A stretch of 64,000 bases of DNA from Zonotrichia leucophrys gambelii (taxonomy: Eukaryota; Chordata; Aves; Passeriformes; Passerellidae). Position 1 is the stretch's first letter. Each line of letters opens with the position of its first letter. A program made the translations under genes and the position numbers. The stretch is from positions 74,796,631 to 74,860,630 of the forward strand of contig NC_088172.1 in the NCBI RefSeq assembly GCF_028769735.1. The letters are read 5' to 3'. The notes under the pieces were generated by a model. It was not told where the DNA came from. It did no database searches and worked only from the letters and a program-made list of their open reading frames with translations. This document shows positions 41,701 to 51,829 of this stretch, in pieces.

Positions 41701-44109
41701 TAAACACTTTAGAGAGATTTTGTCTGGAGATACCTGAAGGCTTTAGACTTGTTGAGCTCTCTTCCAAGGACAAGTTGATTAAACCTTGTTACTCCAAGAC
41801 TGTGGTTACTGCTGGCTGCTGATTCATTCCACTCTGTGATGTGCAGTCTTGGTCATGGCTCTGAAAAGCCTAAATCAGTCAGGTCCCTGCATTATAAGGC
41901 ATGCTTTTCTACCATTTTGCTGTAGCAACTGCAGTTTGTAGAGTTGAGTGTCAGTCCCAAAAATTGAACTTACAAAGACCAGGAAATGTCATCAGCAGGT
42001 TGCTTCCAGGGAATTGCCAAAACAATTTAGCAATCTTCCATGCATTGCCCATCCTTGTAGGATGTCTGAAAAATCCTGTATTAGTTATTTGTAAATATAT
42101 TAAATCCTAGTGCCAAGACACTAAAATGATGCGCTGGATAATACCCATACCAATGTGGATAACACCTATAGCAGTGGATTAAATCCTCCTGAAGCCTAAC
42201 CACAGTCAGAACTACACTGACATAGCAATTTCTCCCTGTGCTGTTCTGTCTTTCCCAGGATTCCTCAACAGCACCTTCCTGCTCAGGCTGTCAGCAGTCC
42301 AACTGGCAGCATGATATGTGCAAAGTCACAGTGCTACATCTCACCTCTCTGGGCACCTGAAAAACAACCAAGACAGACATGTGTGCTCAGCTGTCAGCTA
42401 GAAGTATCACAGCAACTCGAGTGATGCCCAGGCAGGATGATGTAATCAGCACATTGGTTTTTCTTACCCCAGTAAACTCTACCTGTCCCCTGTGCCAAGA
42501 GCAGTCAGTATGATAGATGCTATTAGGGGAGTGATGAAAAGCATGAAACAAACCTTAAAGACATAGAAAATTTCATGTCACAAAATGACAAAGCTCTTTG
42601 GCTCTCGTGCTTCTCTTTTCCTGAGTAAGGCAGGATAACCACTTTTTTTGGGCACATTGCCGGCCCAGGATTATGCCAAAGAGAATCTCCAGGGAAGGCT
42701 TGTGACAGTCATCCTGCAGATTTTCTCTATATCTCAGCACATCTGCTCCCATCCTGACCTACTAGCCAAATTTCTTGCTGAGTTGTTACTGAGAATGATA
42801 TTGCAGGCATTCCAGAAATGGAGGAGTCCAGCTTATAACACACGCTGCATTTTCACCCCCTCCTCTCTGTCTCTCCCCATGACTGCACACAGCTAGCTCA
42901 GGACCCACTAATGGAGAAAATGGCATTGGTCCTGGACAAGCCAGAAGACCCACACTCTTTTCCTTCTAACAGTGTGCAGTCAAGGTATTTCCAGCATTTT
43001 CCCATGCTTAGTACAACCTCCAAGAGAGAGGAAAGTGTCTGCACTATATCAGGTAGGAACACTCCTGATCCCTTCTGTTGCTGTTAAACAGTCACTTGGC
43101 TCTAATTCCTTACTTTTTATGCTCAGCATAGCTCAAGGCTTCACTTTGCAGTTCTTGAAGTTTGTTCAGCTGTTTGTCATCCACAGTCTCCTCCCCTTCT
43201 GACAAGCAGCCATCTATCTTTCCTTCCTTAGTGAGAAAAATCCCATACTTTCCTCTCTGGCTTACAATCTTTTACTATCCATAGCAGTAATGACTTACAA
43301 GCAGGAAAATTATTCAAAGCTGAAATGTTTATGAAGTCAGAGACAGTCTGAAATTTTGGGATGATTTGAAGGAAAATTCGATTTTATATTCAACACACCT
43401 GGGAGGAATAATATTTATCCATTTTTTGCTGCATCAGAACCAACTGCAGATTTGTCCCCACCACACAAAAAAACAGGTGATGTATGGCACTATACCTCGT
43501 GATCAGTGTCAGCCCAATGGATGCCCAGGACAGTGCAATAGTTGTTCTGCAAGGGGATTTTGAGGACAGCTTTATTAATCTGCACCAGCAGAAATGGAAG
43601 TGACATAGCTATTTTTCTTTCTTTGGAGATGAGGTATACTAAAGGATGTGTAGGAAGATGAGTTCACTTCACACATCACTAAAAGTGTTTTCAAATGTTA
43701 TGTGAAAGGTGTGCAAGCATCCAGAGCCGCTGTGCACACAGCAGCAACTCACACATATTTCAAGATGCTCAGTTCTGTAAGCTTTGCTACCTTGCCTGGG
43801 GTGAGTGGAAGGGAGCCTGAGACTGTTTCTCCCCCAAAAGGATGCTAGCTCTAAAAGGTGGAGCTGGGAGAAGCAGAAGCTGTTTGGCACACAGGTATGT
43901 GCACGTTCTGTGCAAAGGCAGGAGAACTCAGTTCTCTGATGGGAGCTGCTGGGCTGTGGACCTTCCCTTGCTGAAGCAGGTATCTCAGAAATGCCACCTA
44001 GCCACCTGCCAGCTGAATGATGCCTGGTGCCTCTCTTCCCTCCTGTCTGCCCAGTGCTGAGCAGCTCCTTGTTTCAGCCTGGGATGGCAAGGAATGGGAG
44101 AAATTGCTT
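32753..44109. other. Non-coding region, no gene recognised
   Basis: More than 11 kb contains no recognisable exon. Frames such as 40758-41246 minus (162 codons) and 36529-36912 minus lack family signatures and conserved splice context. A T-run lies at 34709-34724. The region contributes to an apparent 45-kb stretch with no identified gene upstream of RSPH9. Confidence 0.45.
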
Positions 44110-44350
44110 TGGAATTGTTTAATAACAGTGATGGTAACCTTTGACCTTACTGAATAGCAGCGCTTTTGACCTTTCATTTGTTAAATAATGCAACCACTTA
44201 CTTCCCGATCCTTATCAGTGTTTAGTAATTGGGGTCAAGACAAAGGGGAGCAGAGTTACCCACCCGACTTTACTGAACCAGCAAGTATTTCCTTAAGCTA
44301 TAGATATTATTTTTGATAACCGTCAGTCAGGGCAGGCAAAGACTAGAGAC
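44110..44350. promoter_or_regulatory. Candidate cis-regulatory cluster
   Basis: Several binding-site-like motifs lie close together in non-repetitive sequence. TAACCTTTGACCT (44135-44147) reads on the minus strand as a direct repeat of nuclear-receptor half-sites spaced by one base (AGGTCA-A-AGGTTA). A second TGACCTTT half-site lies at 44167-44174. GTTAAATAATG (44180-44190) resembles half of an HNF1 site. CTTATC (44211-44216) is a GATA site. GGGGTCA lies at 44231-44237. This is inference from motif density; the target gene and activity are unknown. Confidence 0.3.
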
Positions 44351-45182
44351 TAGGTGGCTTGGAAGATCCATAACAGGGTAAAGAGCCTCTCAGCTGTTAG
44401 CATCTGGTTGGAATCCAGCTGTGGTTGACAGTGGCAGAAATTCATTATGATCTTGGGTTGCCCCTCTGACTCATGTGAAATGAGCCTGGCTTGCAGTTCT
44501 GCTGTTCACTGGACAATCATAGCCCTAACATAAAATACTAACCCACACTCCTAGAGAAATCAGTGATTAAACGAGTCTACAAAGCCTGAAAATTCCTATT
44601 CCACTGAGCAAATCAGGCACAGGTAGGTGGCAGCGTGGACAAAAAGTCTGTGTTCACTCCTGTATGTTCTGCCTGATACCTGTCAAAGAGAAGGTGGTTA
44701 ATCTTCAGGAATCTGAGTTGCCTTTTTGTACAGGGTAAGTAAAGCTAATGGGTCAGCTTGTGTGCTGTACAGCCCATTAAACATCTCACTTGACAAAAAA
44801 TCAGGTGACAACTGTTACAGGCAGCGGTCCCAGGATCAGTGTTCTCCTTAGAAGTGAGCAGGAAACGGATGAAAAAGAAAGAATTTATGACTTTACAATG
44901 GATTTAAATGCAAGTGCATGCACATATTTATTTATATAACACACATATATAAAAGCTTAAATTTCCTGAAGACGTCAAACAGAAATTCTATTTGTCTAAG
45001 CAGCTGCACAATCTCATTACTTATTTATTGTATTTTGTGTTAAGCCAGACGGCAAGATTTTTTAGGGCAGGATCTGTTTCCTGGATGTCTGTGATTCAGC
45101 AAAATGAGCTGCCAAAGAGCAATCCAAATGCTGTAATTTATAAATAAGCCATTTATTTATAGAGGTACATGAGCTAGATAAG

Positions 45183-45632
45183 ATCAGAGAATCATGAAAT
45201 GTTAAGGGATTGGAATGGACCTTCAAGCTCATCTAGTTCCAACACTCCCTGCTATGGGCAGAGGCACCTCCCACTAGACCAGGCTGCTCAAGGCCTTACC
45301 CAACCCTATCCAACACTGCCAGGGTTGGGGCTTCCACAGCCTCCCTGGGCAACATGTTCCAGTGTCTCACCATGCTCACAGTAAAGAATTTCTTCCTAAT
45401 GCCTAACCTAAATTTCCTTTCTTTCAGTTTGTACCTGACACTCCTTATCCTATCACTACAGTTCCAGATGAAGAGTCCCTCTCTGGCTTCCCTGTTGGTA
45501 TTGGAAGGTTGCTATAAAACCTTCTCCAAGCTGAAGAGCGCAAACTTTCTCAGCCTGTCTTCTTCGGGAAGGTGCTTCAGTCCTCTTATCAATTTCGTGG
45601 CGCTCCTCAGGATCTCTAAGAGTTTCAGAAGG
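45183..45632 (-). mobile_element. CR1 LINE 3' segment (minus strand)
   Basis: About 450 bp matches the 3' untranslated end of an avian CR1 read in reverse. It runs from the terminal AGAATCATGAAATG-like end at the left, through TCATCTAGTTCCAACACTCC, CACCTCCCACTAGACCAGG and GTAAAGAATTTCTTCCTAAT, to TTTCGTGGCGCTCCTCAGGA at the right. It is truncated at its 5' side near 45632. The plus-strand frame at 45354-45659 and the minus-strand frame at 45456-45785 are by-products. The copy ends about 200 bp upstream of the RSPH9 CpG island. Confidence 0.92.
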
Positions 45633-45915
45633 GGTTATTTTTCCCTGTTGTACATGTAAGAAATAAAGCAAATGGATCCCTTTGATGTATCCTGGTGAAA
45701 GTGCAATACAATTGTACGCCCGCCTGATTTTGGACTTGGATTTAGGCCTCCTGAAACTGGGAACACAGCGCAGGCAGACACCCATAGCCGCATCCCTGCT
45801 GGGATGCTGCTCTCCAGTGTCTCTGTGTCCCGGGCGGGGCGGGCTGAGTCCGGCGCCGCCCGCCTCGTCCGTGGCAGCGGCGGCGGAAGCGCGGGGTGAC
45901 CCCGGCCGGGCCGCG

Positions 45916-45928
45916 GTCTCCCGGCAAC
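45916..45928 (+). promoter_or_regulatory. RFX-type X-box
   Basis: GTCTCC-C-GGCAAC fits the X-box pattern RYYNYY-N(1-3)-RRNRAC bound by RFX factors, which activate ciliary genes. The right half-site GGCAAC is a strong RFX half. It lies 15 bases upstream of the RSPH9 ATG (45944), so it is either in a very short 5' untranslated region or straddles the start site. Function is inferred from motif and context. Confidence 0.65.
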
Positions 45929-45943
45929 GCGGACGCGGAGCCC

Positions 45944-46170
45944 ATGGAGGCGCTGTCGCTGCCCGCGGCGCTGTCGCTGGTGGCGGGCGGCGGCGCGGGG
46001 CTCAGCCCGGAGCTGCGGGCGGCGCTGGGCGCCTCGCTGCCGCTGCTGCAGCGCGACTACCGCTTCGAGCGGGTCTGGTTCTGGGGCTGCATCCAGGGCG
46101 TGCGCGGCGCCTACTACATCGCCCAGGGGCTGGGCCCCGACCGCGCCGCGCCCCGCAGCCGCCTGTACAG
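45944..46170 (+). CDS. RSPH9: RSPH9 coding exon 1
   Basis: 227 bp coding residues 1-75 plus two bases of codon 76 (AG, completed by C of exon 2 to give Ser in LYSLNC). The start is CCCATGG with G at +4. The donor is CTGTACAG|GTGCGG. The exon lies fully inside the CpG island and is extremely GC-rich compared with later exons, as is usual for island first exons. The product carries the N-terminal part of the radial-spoke domain with the RDYRFERVWFWG segment. Confidence 0.95.
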
Positions 46171-48064
46171 GTGCGGGGGTCGGGACCGGGGAGAGGGGCC
46201 GGCCTGGGGCCGTGCGGGTCGGGGGGTGCTGTCCGGATCCGGGGAGGGAGTCCCAGGGAATGCCCTCGGCGGCCTGGCGAAGTTGCCTCGAGAGCCCTCT
46301 TCTTTACCGGGCTCGGCCCTGAGTCGTGCTTGTCGTTGGCAGCTTGAACTGCTTGGACTGGAGCCTCCTGACGCCAGCCACCGAGGAGATGCTTGCCCTG
46401 GCTGAGGAGGTGAAGGGCCGCTTTCAGGGGGATCCTTCCTTTGAGTACAGCTTGGCTGAGATAAACCCAGAAGCTGCTGCAAGACTGGTTCAGAGTGGTA
46501 AGGAGGTAAATACAGCAAAACGGTTTCGAACTCTGTTCACTACATTTGTGCCCCTCACACTGTGCAGGTGGTGGCTTCTCCTCACTTATAATGAGCAGCA
46601 TGAGCGTGTGGTCAGGCAAAGGATACCAAATTTCGTCTTGGTTAGAGCACAGTGCTTATAACCAAGGTTGCTTATAACCAAGTGCTTATAACACCAAGGT
46701 TGCAGTTTCAATCACTGTATGGGCTGTTCACCTAAGAGTTGAATTTGATGATCCTTATGGGTCCCTTCCAACTCAGAACATTCTCTAACTCTGTCTGTAA
46801 TTCCGTGCTGTCATTGTGTAGCAACAGCTTCTTGACTGAACTCTTACTTTGGTTTTTGCTGGAGTTCAACAGGCCTCAGAAATACTAAATATGCTTTATT
46901 ATGTACAACTGGTATAGATCGTCACTGCGGTTTCTGAAGTTTTAATAGTAACTGCAGGCAGCATTCTTTATAAATGAATACATAAGTCATAAGTAGGTGA
47001 ATTGAGAGGGAGGAAAGAACAGATGAAGGGATGGATAGTTAGATCTCTGGTGAGTCTAAACTTTCTGCTCCTAACTGTGTTTTCTGTCCTATGTGATGAA
47101 ATGTCTTTTGAGGTCCTCTTAGTGCCATGGGACTCCAAGATGATACGTCTATTGTGTCACCTCAAGTTTATTTTCAGAAATGAAAACAAGGAAAGCCCTG
47201 CCTTTAAGATTTCCCTATTTTTCTTTAAAGCCTGTGATGAAGGAGGAGGCCCGCCTCATAGCTACCATAGAACAGATAGACAGAGCAGTTGGCATCGTCC
47301 CCCGGGGGGCATTTGTGAAGACTCCTCTTGGGTCTGTGCATGAAAACAGACACTTTGAAGGTAAATTCTTGATTGTCTTTATCAGGATCAACTGTACTTT
47401 GATCATAAAGGCTGTAAACTAAGATGACTTTCTCTAACTGATGCTTTGATTTCAGTTGTGTTTTTTTCCCCGTGGATAAGACGAACAGGGAGGAGAAAAT
47501 CCAATGCCACTAATGTTCAGGTGTATGAAGGTGGGAAAAGAGTCAGTAATAGCTCTGAGTCATTAAACTGAGTAATTTTTCTGTATAAGCTGTAGTTCGT
47601 GGCAGTGTTTAGCAATTGCAGAAGTAGTGAATTGTCCATTTAGATACAGGATATGACCAAATGGGCACAGAAAGTTGTCCTCAAGTCGGTACCCATTGTT
47701 TTATCTGGAGCTGCAGTCAGTATGGTCTCCAATGCATCAGGGAGTGCTGACCCCTGTTTCTGACAAGCCTTCTGTGGAGTCTATTAGAGAAAGATTGTGA
47801 TTCTGTTCTGGGCTGTGGGCATTAGAGAAACAGTGTTATACTTGATAGTATAATGTGTGTTATCCTGGTTCATTCGTGTATGTAGTAATGTTCACCAATG
47901 GTTGTTCACAGGTCTGTCTTTGGTGGAGGCAAAAAAGTTAAGTTCCTATTTCCATTTCACTGAGCCGACTAACCTGAAGAATAAAACCCTGCTGGAAAAG
48001 GCTGACCTGGACCCATCCACCGACTTTCTAAATTCTCTGGAGCATGATATCCCACAAGGCAAAG
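45944..48064 (+). CDS. RSPH9: Radial spoke head component 9 (partial; join of 4 visible exons)
   Basis: RSPH9 is a structural protein of the radial spoke head in motile cilia and flagella, working with RSPH1, RSPH4A/6A and partners; human loss causes primary ciliary dyskinesia. The joined exons (45944-46170, 46343-46505, 47231-47360, 47912-48064) give about 224 residues, against roughly 276 for the mammalian protein. Family-like stretches include the start MEALSLP, GLSPELRA, RDYRFERVWFWG, YYIAQGLG, LNCLDWSLLTPATEEM, KGRFQGDPSFEY, EQIDRAVGIVPRGAFVKTPLG, LSLVEAKKLSSYFHF and LKNKTLLEKADLDPSTDF. All junctions have GT-AG and keep frame (phases 2, 0, 1, then 1 at the open end). The ATG was chosen because it aligns with the family N-terminus, although the frame is open further upstream. 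The C-terminal exon of about 52 residues was not found to 64000. The linker VQSGKEPVMKEEARL between exons 2 and 3 is less conserved. Confidence 0.95.
46343..46505 (+). CDS. RSPH9: RSPH9 coding exon 2
   Basis: 163 bp after the acceptor CGTTGGCAG, ending GGTAAGGAG|GTAAAT. A nearer GT at GAGTG|GTAAGG (46498) looks stronger to the eye, but only the 46505 donor leaves phase 0, which exon 3 requires to read PVMKEEARL. Use of the 46498 site would shift the frame, so it is a possible cryptic or alternative donor. Confidence 0.85.
46630..46795 (+). mobile_element. tRNA-Ile-derived SINE with CR1-like tail (TguSINE1-like)
   Basis: The head resembles tRNA-Ile: GGTTAGAGCAC, then GTGCTTATAACACCAAGGTTG, then the B-box-like region GTTTCAATCACTGTATGGGC. 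The tail (GAATTTGATGATCCTTATGG then GTCCCTTCCAACTCAGAACA) is the 3' end of CR1, which lets the CR1 machinery mobilise it. This head-tail pairing is the known design of TguSINE1 in passerine birds. The copy lies in RSPH9 intron 2, same strand. Its anticodon-arm region is repeated (GCTTATAAC at 46654, 46670 and 46684), so it is an altered copy and not a working tRNA gene. Confidence 0.8.
47231..47360 (+). CDS. RSPH9: RSPH9 coding exon 3
   Basis: 130 bp after the acceptor TTTTTCTTTAAAG, with donor CTTTGAAG|GTAAAT. It encodes PVMKEEARLIATIEQIDRAV and onward through IVPRGAFVKTPLG to HENRHFEG, ending in phase 1 (the first G of a glycine codon). This is among the best-conserved parts of the family and anchors the gene assignment. 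Confidence 0.95.
47912..48064 (+). CDS. RSPH9: RSPH9 coding exon 4
   Basis: 153 bp after the acceptor GGTTGTTCACAG, starting GTCTGTCT (completing Gly, then LSLVEAKKLSSYF). It ends at GGCAAAG|GTAGTA in phase 1 after LEHDIPQGK. Mammalian proteins read DIPKGSWS at this junction, so the next exon should begin with the rest of a small-residue codon followed by the SWS-like segment. That exon was not found in the window. Confidence 0.9.
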
Positions 48065-51000
48065 GTAGTAAAATCAACAGATGCAATGAGAGGGAGGGCA
48101 ATAGGGATGTTGAGTAGCCTTGGAAACACAGGGGACTGGTGTGGGTTACTGTGGAGGTGGTATGAGAAGCTTCTGTGACTCTGTAAAGGAACTTTATCCT
48201 TTACTAAATATTGTCATTACTTCCTGTTTTAAGCAATTCTAAATGCTTAAAATGGAAAGATGTAAGTGTACCAGGGCTGTCACATCCTCTCAACAGGTCT
48301 GACCACACTCTGCCTCTGCCATATTCCCTCCTGACTTCTGTAAAGCCTGTGACAACTGGTGACCCTATTGGGAGAGATAACTCCACGAGTGATAGAGAAA
48401 ATTTATGTGGTTTGAAGAATTTCACACCTCTTGTTCCACCCAGTATTTCTCTTCTTTATCTAAATGGGGTCTCATTAACACCAAGCTGATATCTCAAAGA
48501 GGGTGAATTCAAATGTTCCTTGGATAAACTTTGTTGGAATAGTCTGCACTGTGGCAGAATTATACACCGTGAAAGGAGAAAAAAAAAACCAGGCATACTG
48601 GATTGTATCTTCAATTTACATCTCTGCTGTTCTGCTGGACAACTGCAAATATATTTAAAGTCTCTTCCAGGGATCCCTCTGGCAAGATATTTCTCTAAAG
48701 AAATGGGAGCGGCTTGTTATTTGTTTCTGTCTGGCTTTGCTGATTTGCTGCAATTTTTTGGATTGGACTGAGTGTTTTCATGTCCTCTGTTGAGGGAGAT
48801 TCTAGGGAAACAATTCAAACTTAGATTTTTTATTTTATTCCTGTCGAGGTGTAGTAGGATAGGATACTAGGTGACTGTGTCAGATGGAATTGAGTGGATG
48901 GACAGTGAATTGCCGGTGTTGCAAATAGCTTTTGAGATTCTCCCTTCCTCCCTCCCTCCCATCCTCTCTCTTCTTACCCTCTCCTCCCAATCGTCCCTTT
49001 GCCAAAAAAAAAAAAAAAGAACTGGGAATCTGAGGTCCTGCCTGAATTCTGAACATTTTTGACAGAGCATAAACTGCTAAAATCTAAACCGCTCTTCAAC
49101 TTACTGGGAGTGTCCTTATGCAGCCGTTTTCCAGAGATGTAGTCTGGACAGACTGCACATTTTTACATACACTGGCTCATTGAGGTGGCCCTTTTGACTC
49201 AAAGCAGAATTGCAAGAGGAATTAGATCCTAGATAGCTCCTAAGAAAATTTTAGCTGCAGTTTTGTATGGTAGTTCAGGTTTTGCTACTGTTTGCCTTCC
49301 CACTGCTCCCTCCTCTTTTTCCCTCCCTCCCTCCCTCGTGGTAGGGAGACACACCATGTGTTAGACATGAAGATGATGGCTTTGTTAAAGTCTTCAAATC
49401 AAATTAGTCTTGTAGCTGTATTTTACCTGGTAGCAGATAGAAAGTAGGGCTCAACTGTGCCACTGTTGTGATGGTATTCCTGTGGCAGATTGATGTCTGT
49501 GTAAGCATGAACCTTTAGCCCCTTCCTGAGTGGATGTTGCTGTTAGCGTAGATTTCAGTATCCTTGAAAAAGTTGCCTTTGAAAGACTACCTGAGTTAAA
49601 GTGCAGCTGAGGCAAGAGAAGATTTTTCATGGTGCCTGTGCAGCTCTGCTTGCTTTGTCCTGAATTGGGGGATAAGGTGAAGGAGGCGAGAGAGCTAAGA
49701 CAGGAATTGGTTACAGGATCATCAAGGGCATGTAGCCTCTCTAATTGCATTTATCACATGCAGATGGGAGCTCTGACATTAAAGAAAGATCAACCCAGCC
49801 TCGTTTAACAAGCATTCAGTTTGCCTAAAAGTACTGGTTGCTTGTGAAAATGGGGTGGGGGGAACCAGGACACACACAGGCTTTCTGCTGATTTTATCAG
49901 CATGGCTTTGCCAGATTCGCTCCTGGTTGTGAGATACTCAAAGTCTGGTTCTCAGATTACTTTCCTTGAGCTCTGACAGTGCATGTTGGTCCTGACAGAG
50001 ACGAAAAAGTAGACAGTGCTTTCTCTATTTACTGACATGTTCATCGCTCTAGCAAATCCCCTCATTTTGACCTGAAGTTTTTCTTGCCTTTCCTGGTTAG
50101 ATCCTGTCTTGAACAGTTACTGTCAGAGGAGAAGTAGGAATTCTCAAATTTATTGCCTCTAGAATTGTGACTGAAGCTAGATTTATCTCTTTTCTCAATA
50201 AATACATAAGAAGTGATTTGGGAGTAAGCGACATTGGAGTGACGCTCCCAGCCTGCATTGGCTAAATTCCCCTAGCATCTTAAAAGACCTAAAGAACAGA
50301 ACTGAGAGATTAAGGGCTGATTTTAACCTGTCTAAAAGTAACAACTCTGTTGGAATAGTTTTCTCTATTAATTGGAGACTTAGCATCTGTGATGGCTGTC
50401 AAGGGGGTAACTGTCATAAGATATATGGTGTGTCATTATAGGAGAGCAGAGGTGTCTTACAGAATGGAAAGTTGGAGGCAGAGAGAACATTTTATATGAC
50501 AGCTGAGAGGTGGGAAGAAAGGAAATTAAAATTGGTTGAATAAAGGCAACAATGGTAAAAGCAGAGTTTAGTGCAAAATTGGAGAACCTGGAGTTTTGTA
50601 ACAAAACTGTCTGCCATTCTTATCTTTACCAGTGATATCTGTGGTGTTTGCAGGTTCCAGATTCTGTCTGTGTGTCTATCAGGTTATCTGTGTACTTTAA
50701 AAGTTCAGAATATGTTGCTGCTCATCCTTTAATCATTCTGTATTTTTTTTCTTGGTGTCTCAGCTCCCACAGACAAGTGACTGACTTAGCTTTTTTTTTT
50801 TAATGCATATTTAAAAACTATTCTAGAGAAAAGTGGGAAATGAGAACCTTGTCTCAATGGCATGATCATGGAGGGGTTGTGATACAGATCTTCTGTCACC
50901 ACAGTATCAGATCATGTAATGCTTAATCCTCATCCAAATGGCCAGCTGGCCAGAACGTTGCATGCTGGGATCTGTAGGTTTTGCTGGCCATATGTCTGCA

Positions 51001-51829
51001 TTAAAGATAAGCTTGTTTGCTCTAGTCTAAGCAGACAATCTGCTCAACTTTATGCAAAATTAGATGTGGCCTTTCAGCTGCTGGCACATTGCCAGAGCTG
51101 TCCTTTCTGCTGCATGGAGTTTGGAACCCTGGACATAGTATTTCAGGAACTAGGGCTGTGGCAGTTTTACATCTGCTTGTAGATAATGGAATGGCAAAGC
51201 AAATAGCAATAATTCCTAGCATGCCTGTGGCATTTTCACTTGATGACTTAATGTTGTGAAGATATGAAATAATAGACATATTTCAGGCATTGATAATAAT
51301 GGGGGAAGTGAAAATGGAGGGGGAAGGTTGATCTCCGTGTGACCCTGGTATCAGATCAGAATGTGCCCCATTCTGCAAGGATAAAGAAAGTGGATGAGTG
51401 AAAGCCTGAGGTAGGAGTGTAGAATGGAAAGCTTGGAAGGAAGTGAGACAAGGGATGGAGAATTCAGGTCTTTGGCACTTTCAAACTGCAATTCAGAAAA
51501 GCAATAACTTGACTCTGAGGGTTTGTTACAGATTACTGAATCAGATCACTTTGATATGGAGATAAGGGACACCAACAGAACACTGATAAAAACTGATGTA
51601 GGCGGGGAGGTATGTCTAGATAGGAAAAGATATGAGTGGAAATGGGCTTTACATGAGAAGACTTTCTTCAAAAGTCATGACCCCCAGTTAGTGAATAGCT
51701 GCTTTTGGCTGAAAACCTACCACAGTTCACTTGGAGATTAAGAGTAGAAATTATAATAAAAAAGACATATAAAAGGAAATGCAGAAGGTTTGGAATGATT
51801 AATGATTGATATAAATTGGAATTTATAAT
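48065..51829 (+). other. RSPH9 last intron, first part
   Basis: No exon was recognised. It contains simple pyrimidine tracts (CCCTCCCTCCCTCC-like at 48942-48960 and 49319-49337) and a poly-A run at 49003-49017. I read this as intron because the terminal RSPH9 exon is missing downstream of a good donor at 48065. Confidence 0.55.

Larger units (their letters stand above)
45826..46270 (+). promoter_or_regulatory. RSPH9: CpG island promoter of RSPH9
   Basis: The sequence switches sharply from AT-rich DNA to very GC-rich DNA full of CG dinucleotides, covering the upstream region, exon 1 and the start of intron 1. A GC box (CGGGCGGGGCGGGC, 45831-45844) is a probable Sp1-type site. There is no TATA box at a fitting place, as expected of a CpG-island promoter. 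The transcription start is not visible from sequence. Confidence 0.85.

Noticed and set aside
45354..45659. 101-codon plus-strand frame starting MFQCLTML
   Set aside because: It is the reverse-read CR1 3' end, a frame seen at many CR1 copies.
45682..46347. 221-codon plus-strand open frame over the CpG island
   Set aside because: It is out of frame with RSPH9 exon 1, crosses the exon 1 donor, and its alanine/arginine/glycine-rich product comes from CG-rich sequence lacking stop codons.
46002..46619. 205-codon minus-strand open frame opposite RSPH9 exons 1-2
   Set aside because: Antisense shadow of the CpG island and exons; no recognisable protein.
46638..46720. A functional tRNA-Ile gene
   Set aside because: The cloverleaf is disrupted by the repeated arm and the head is fused to a CR1-like tail, which identifies a SINE.
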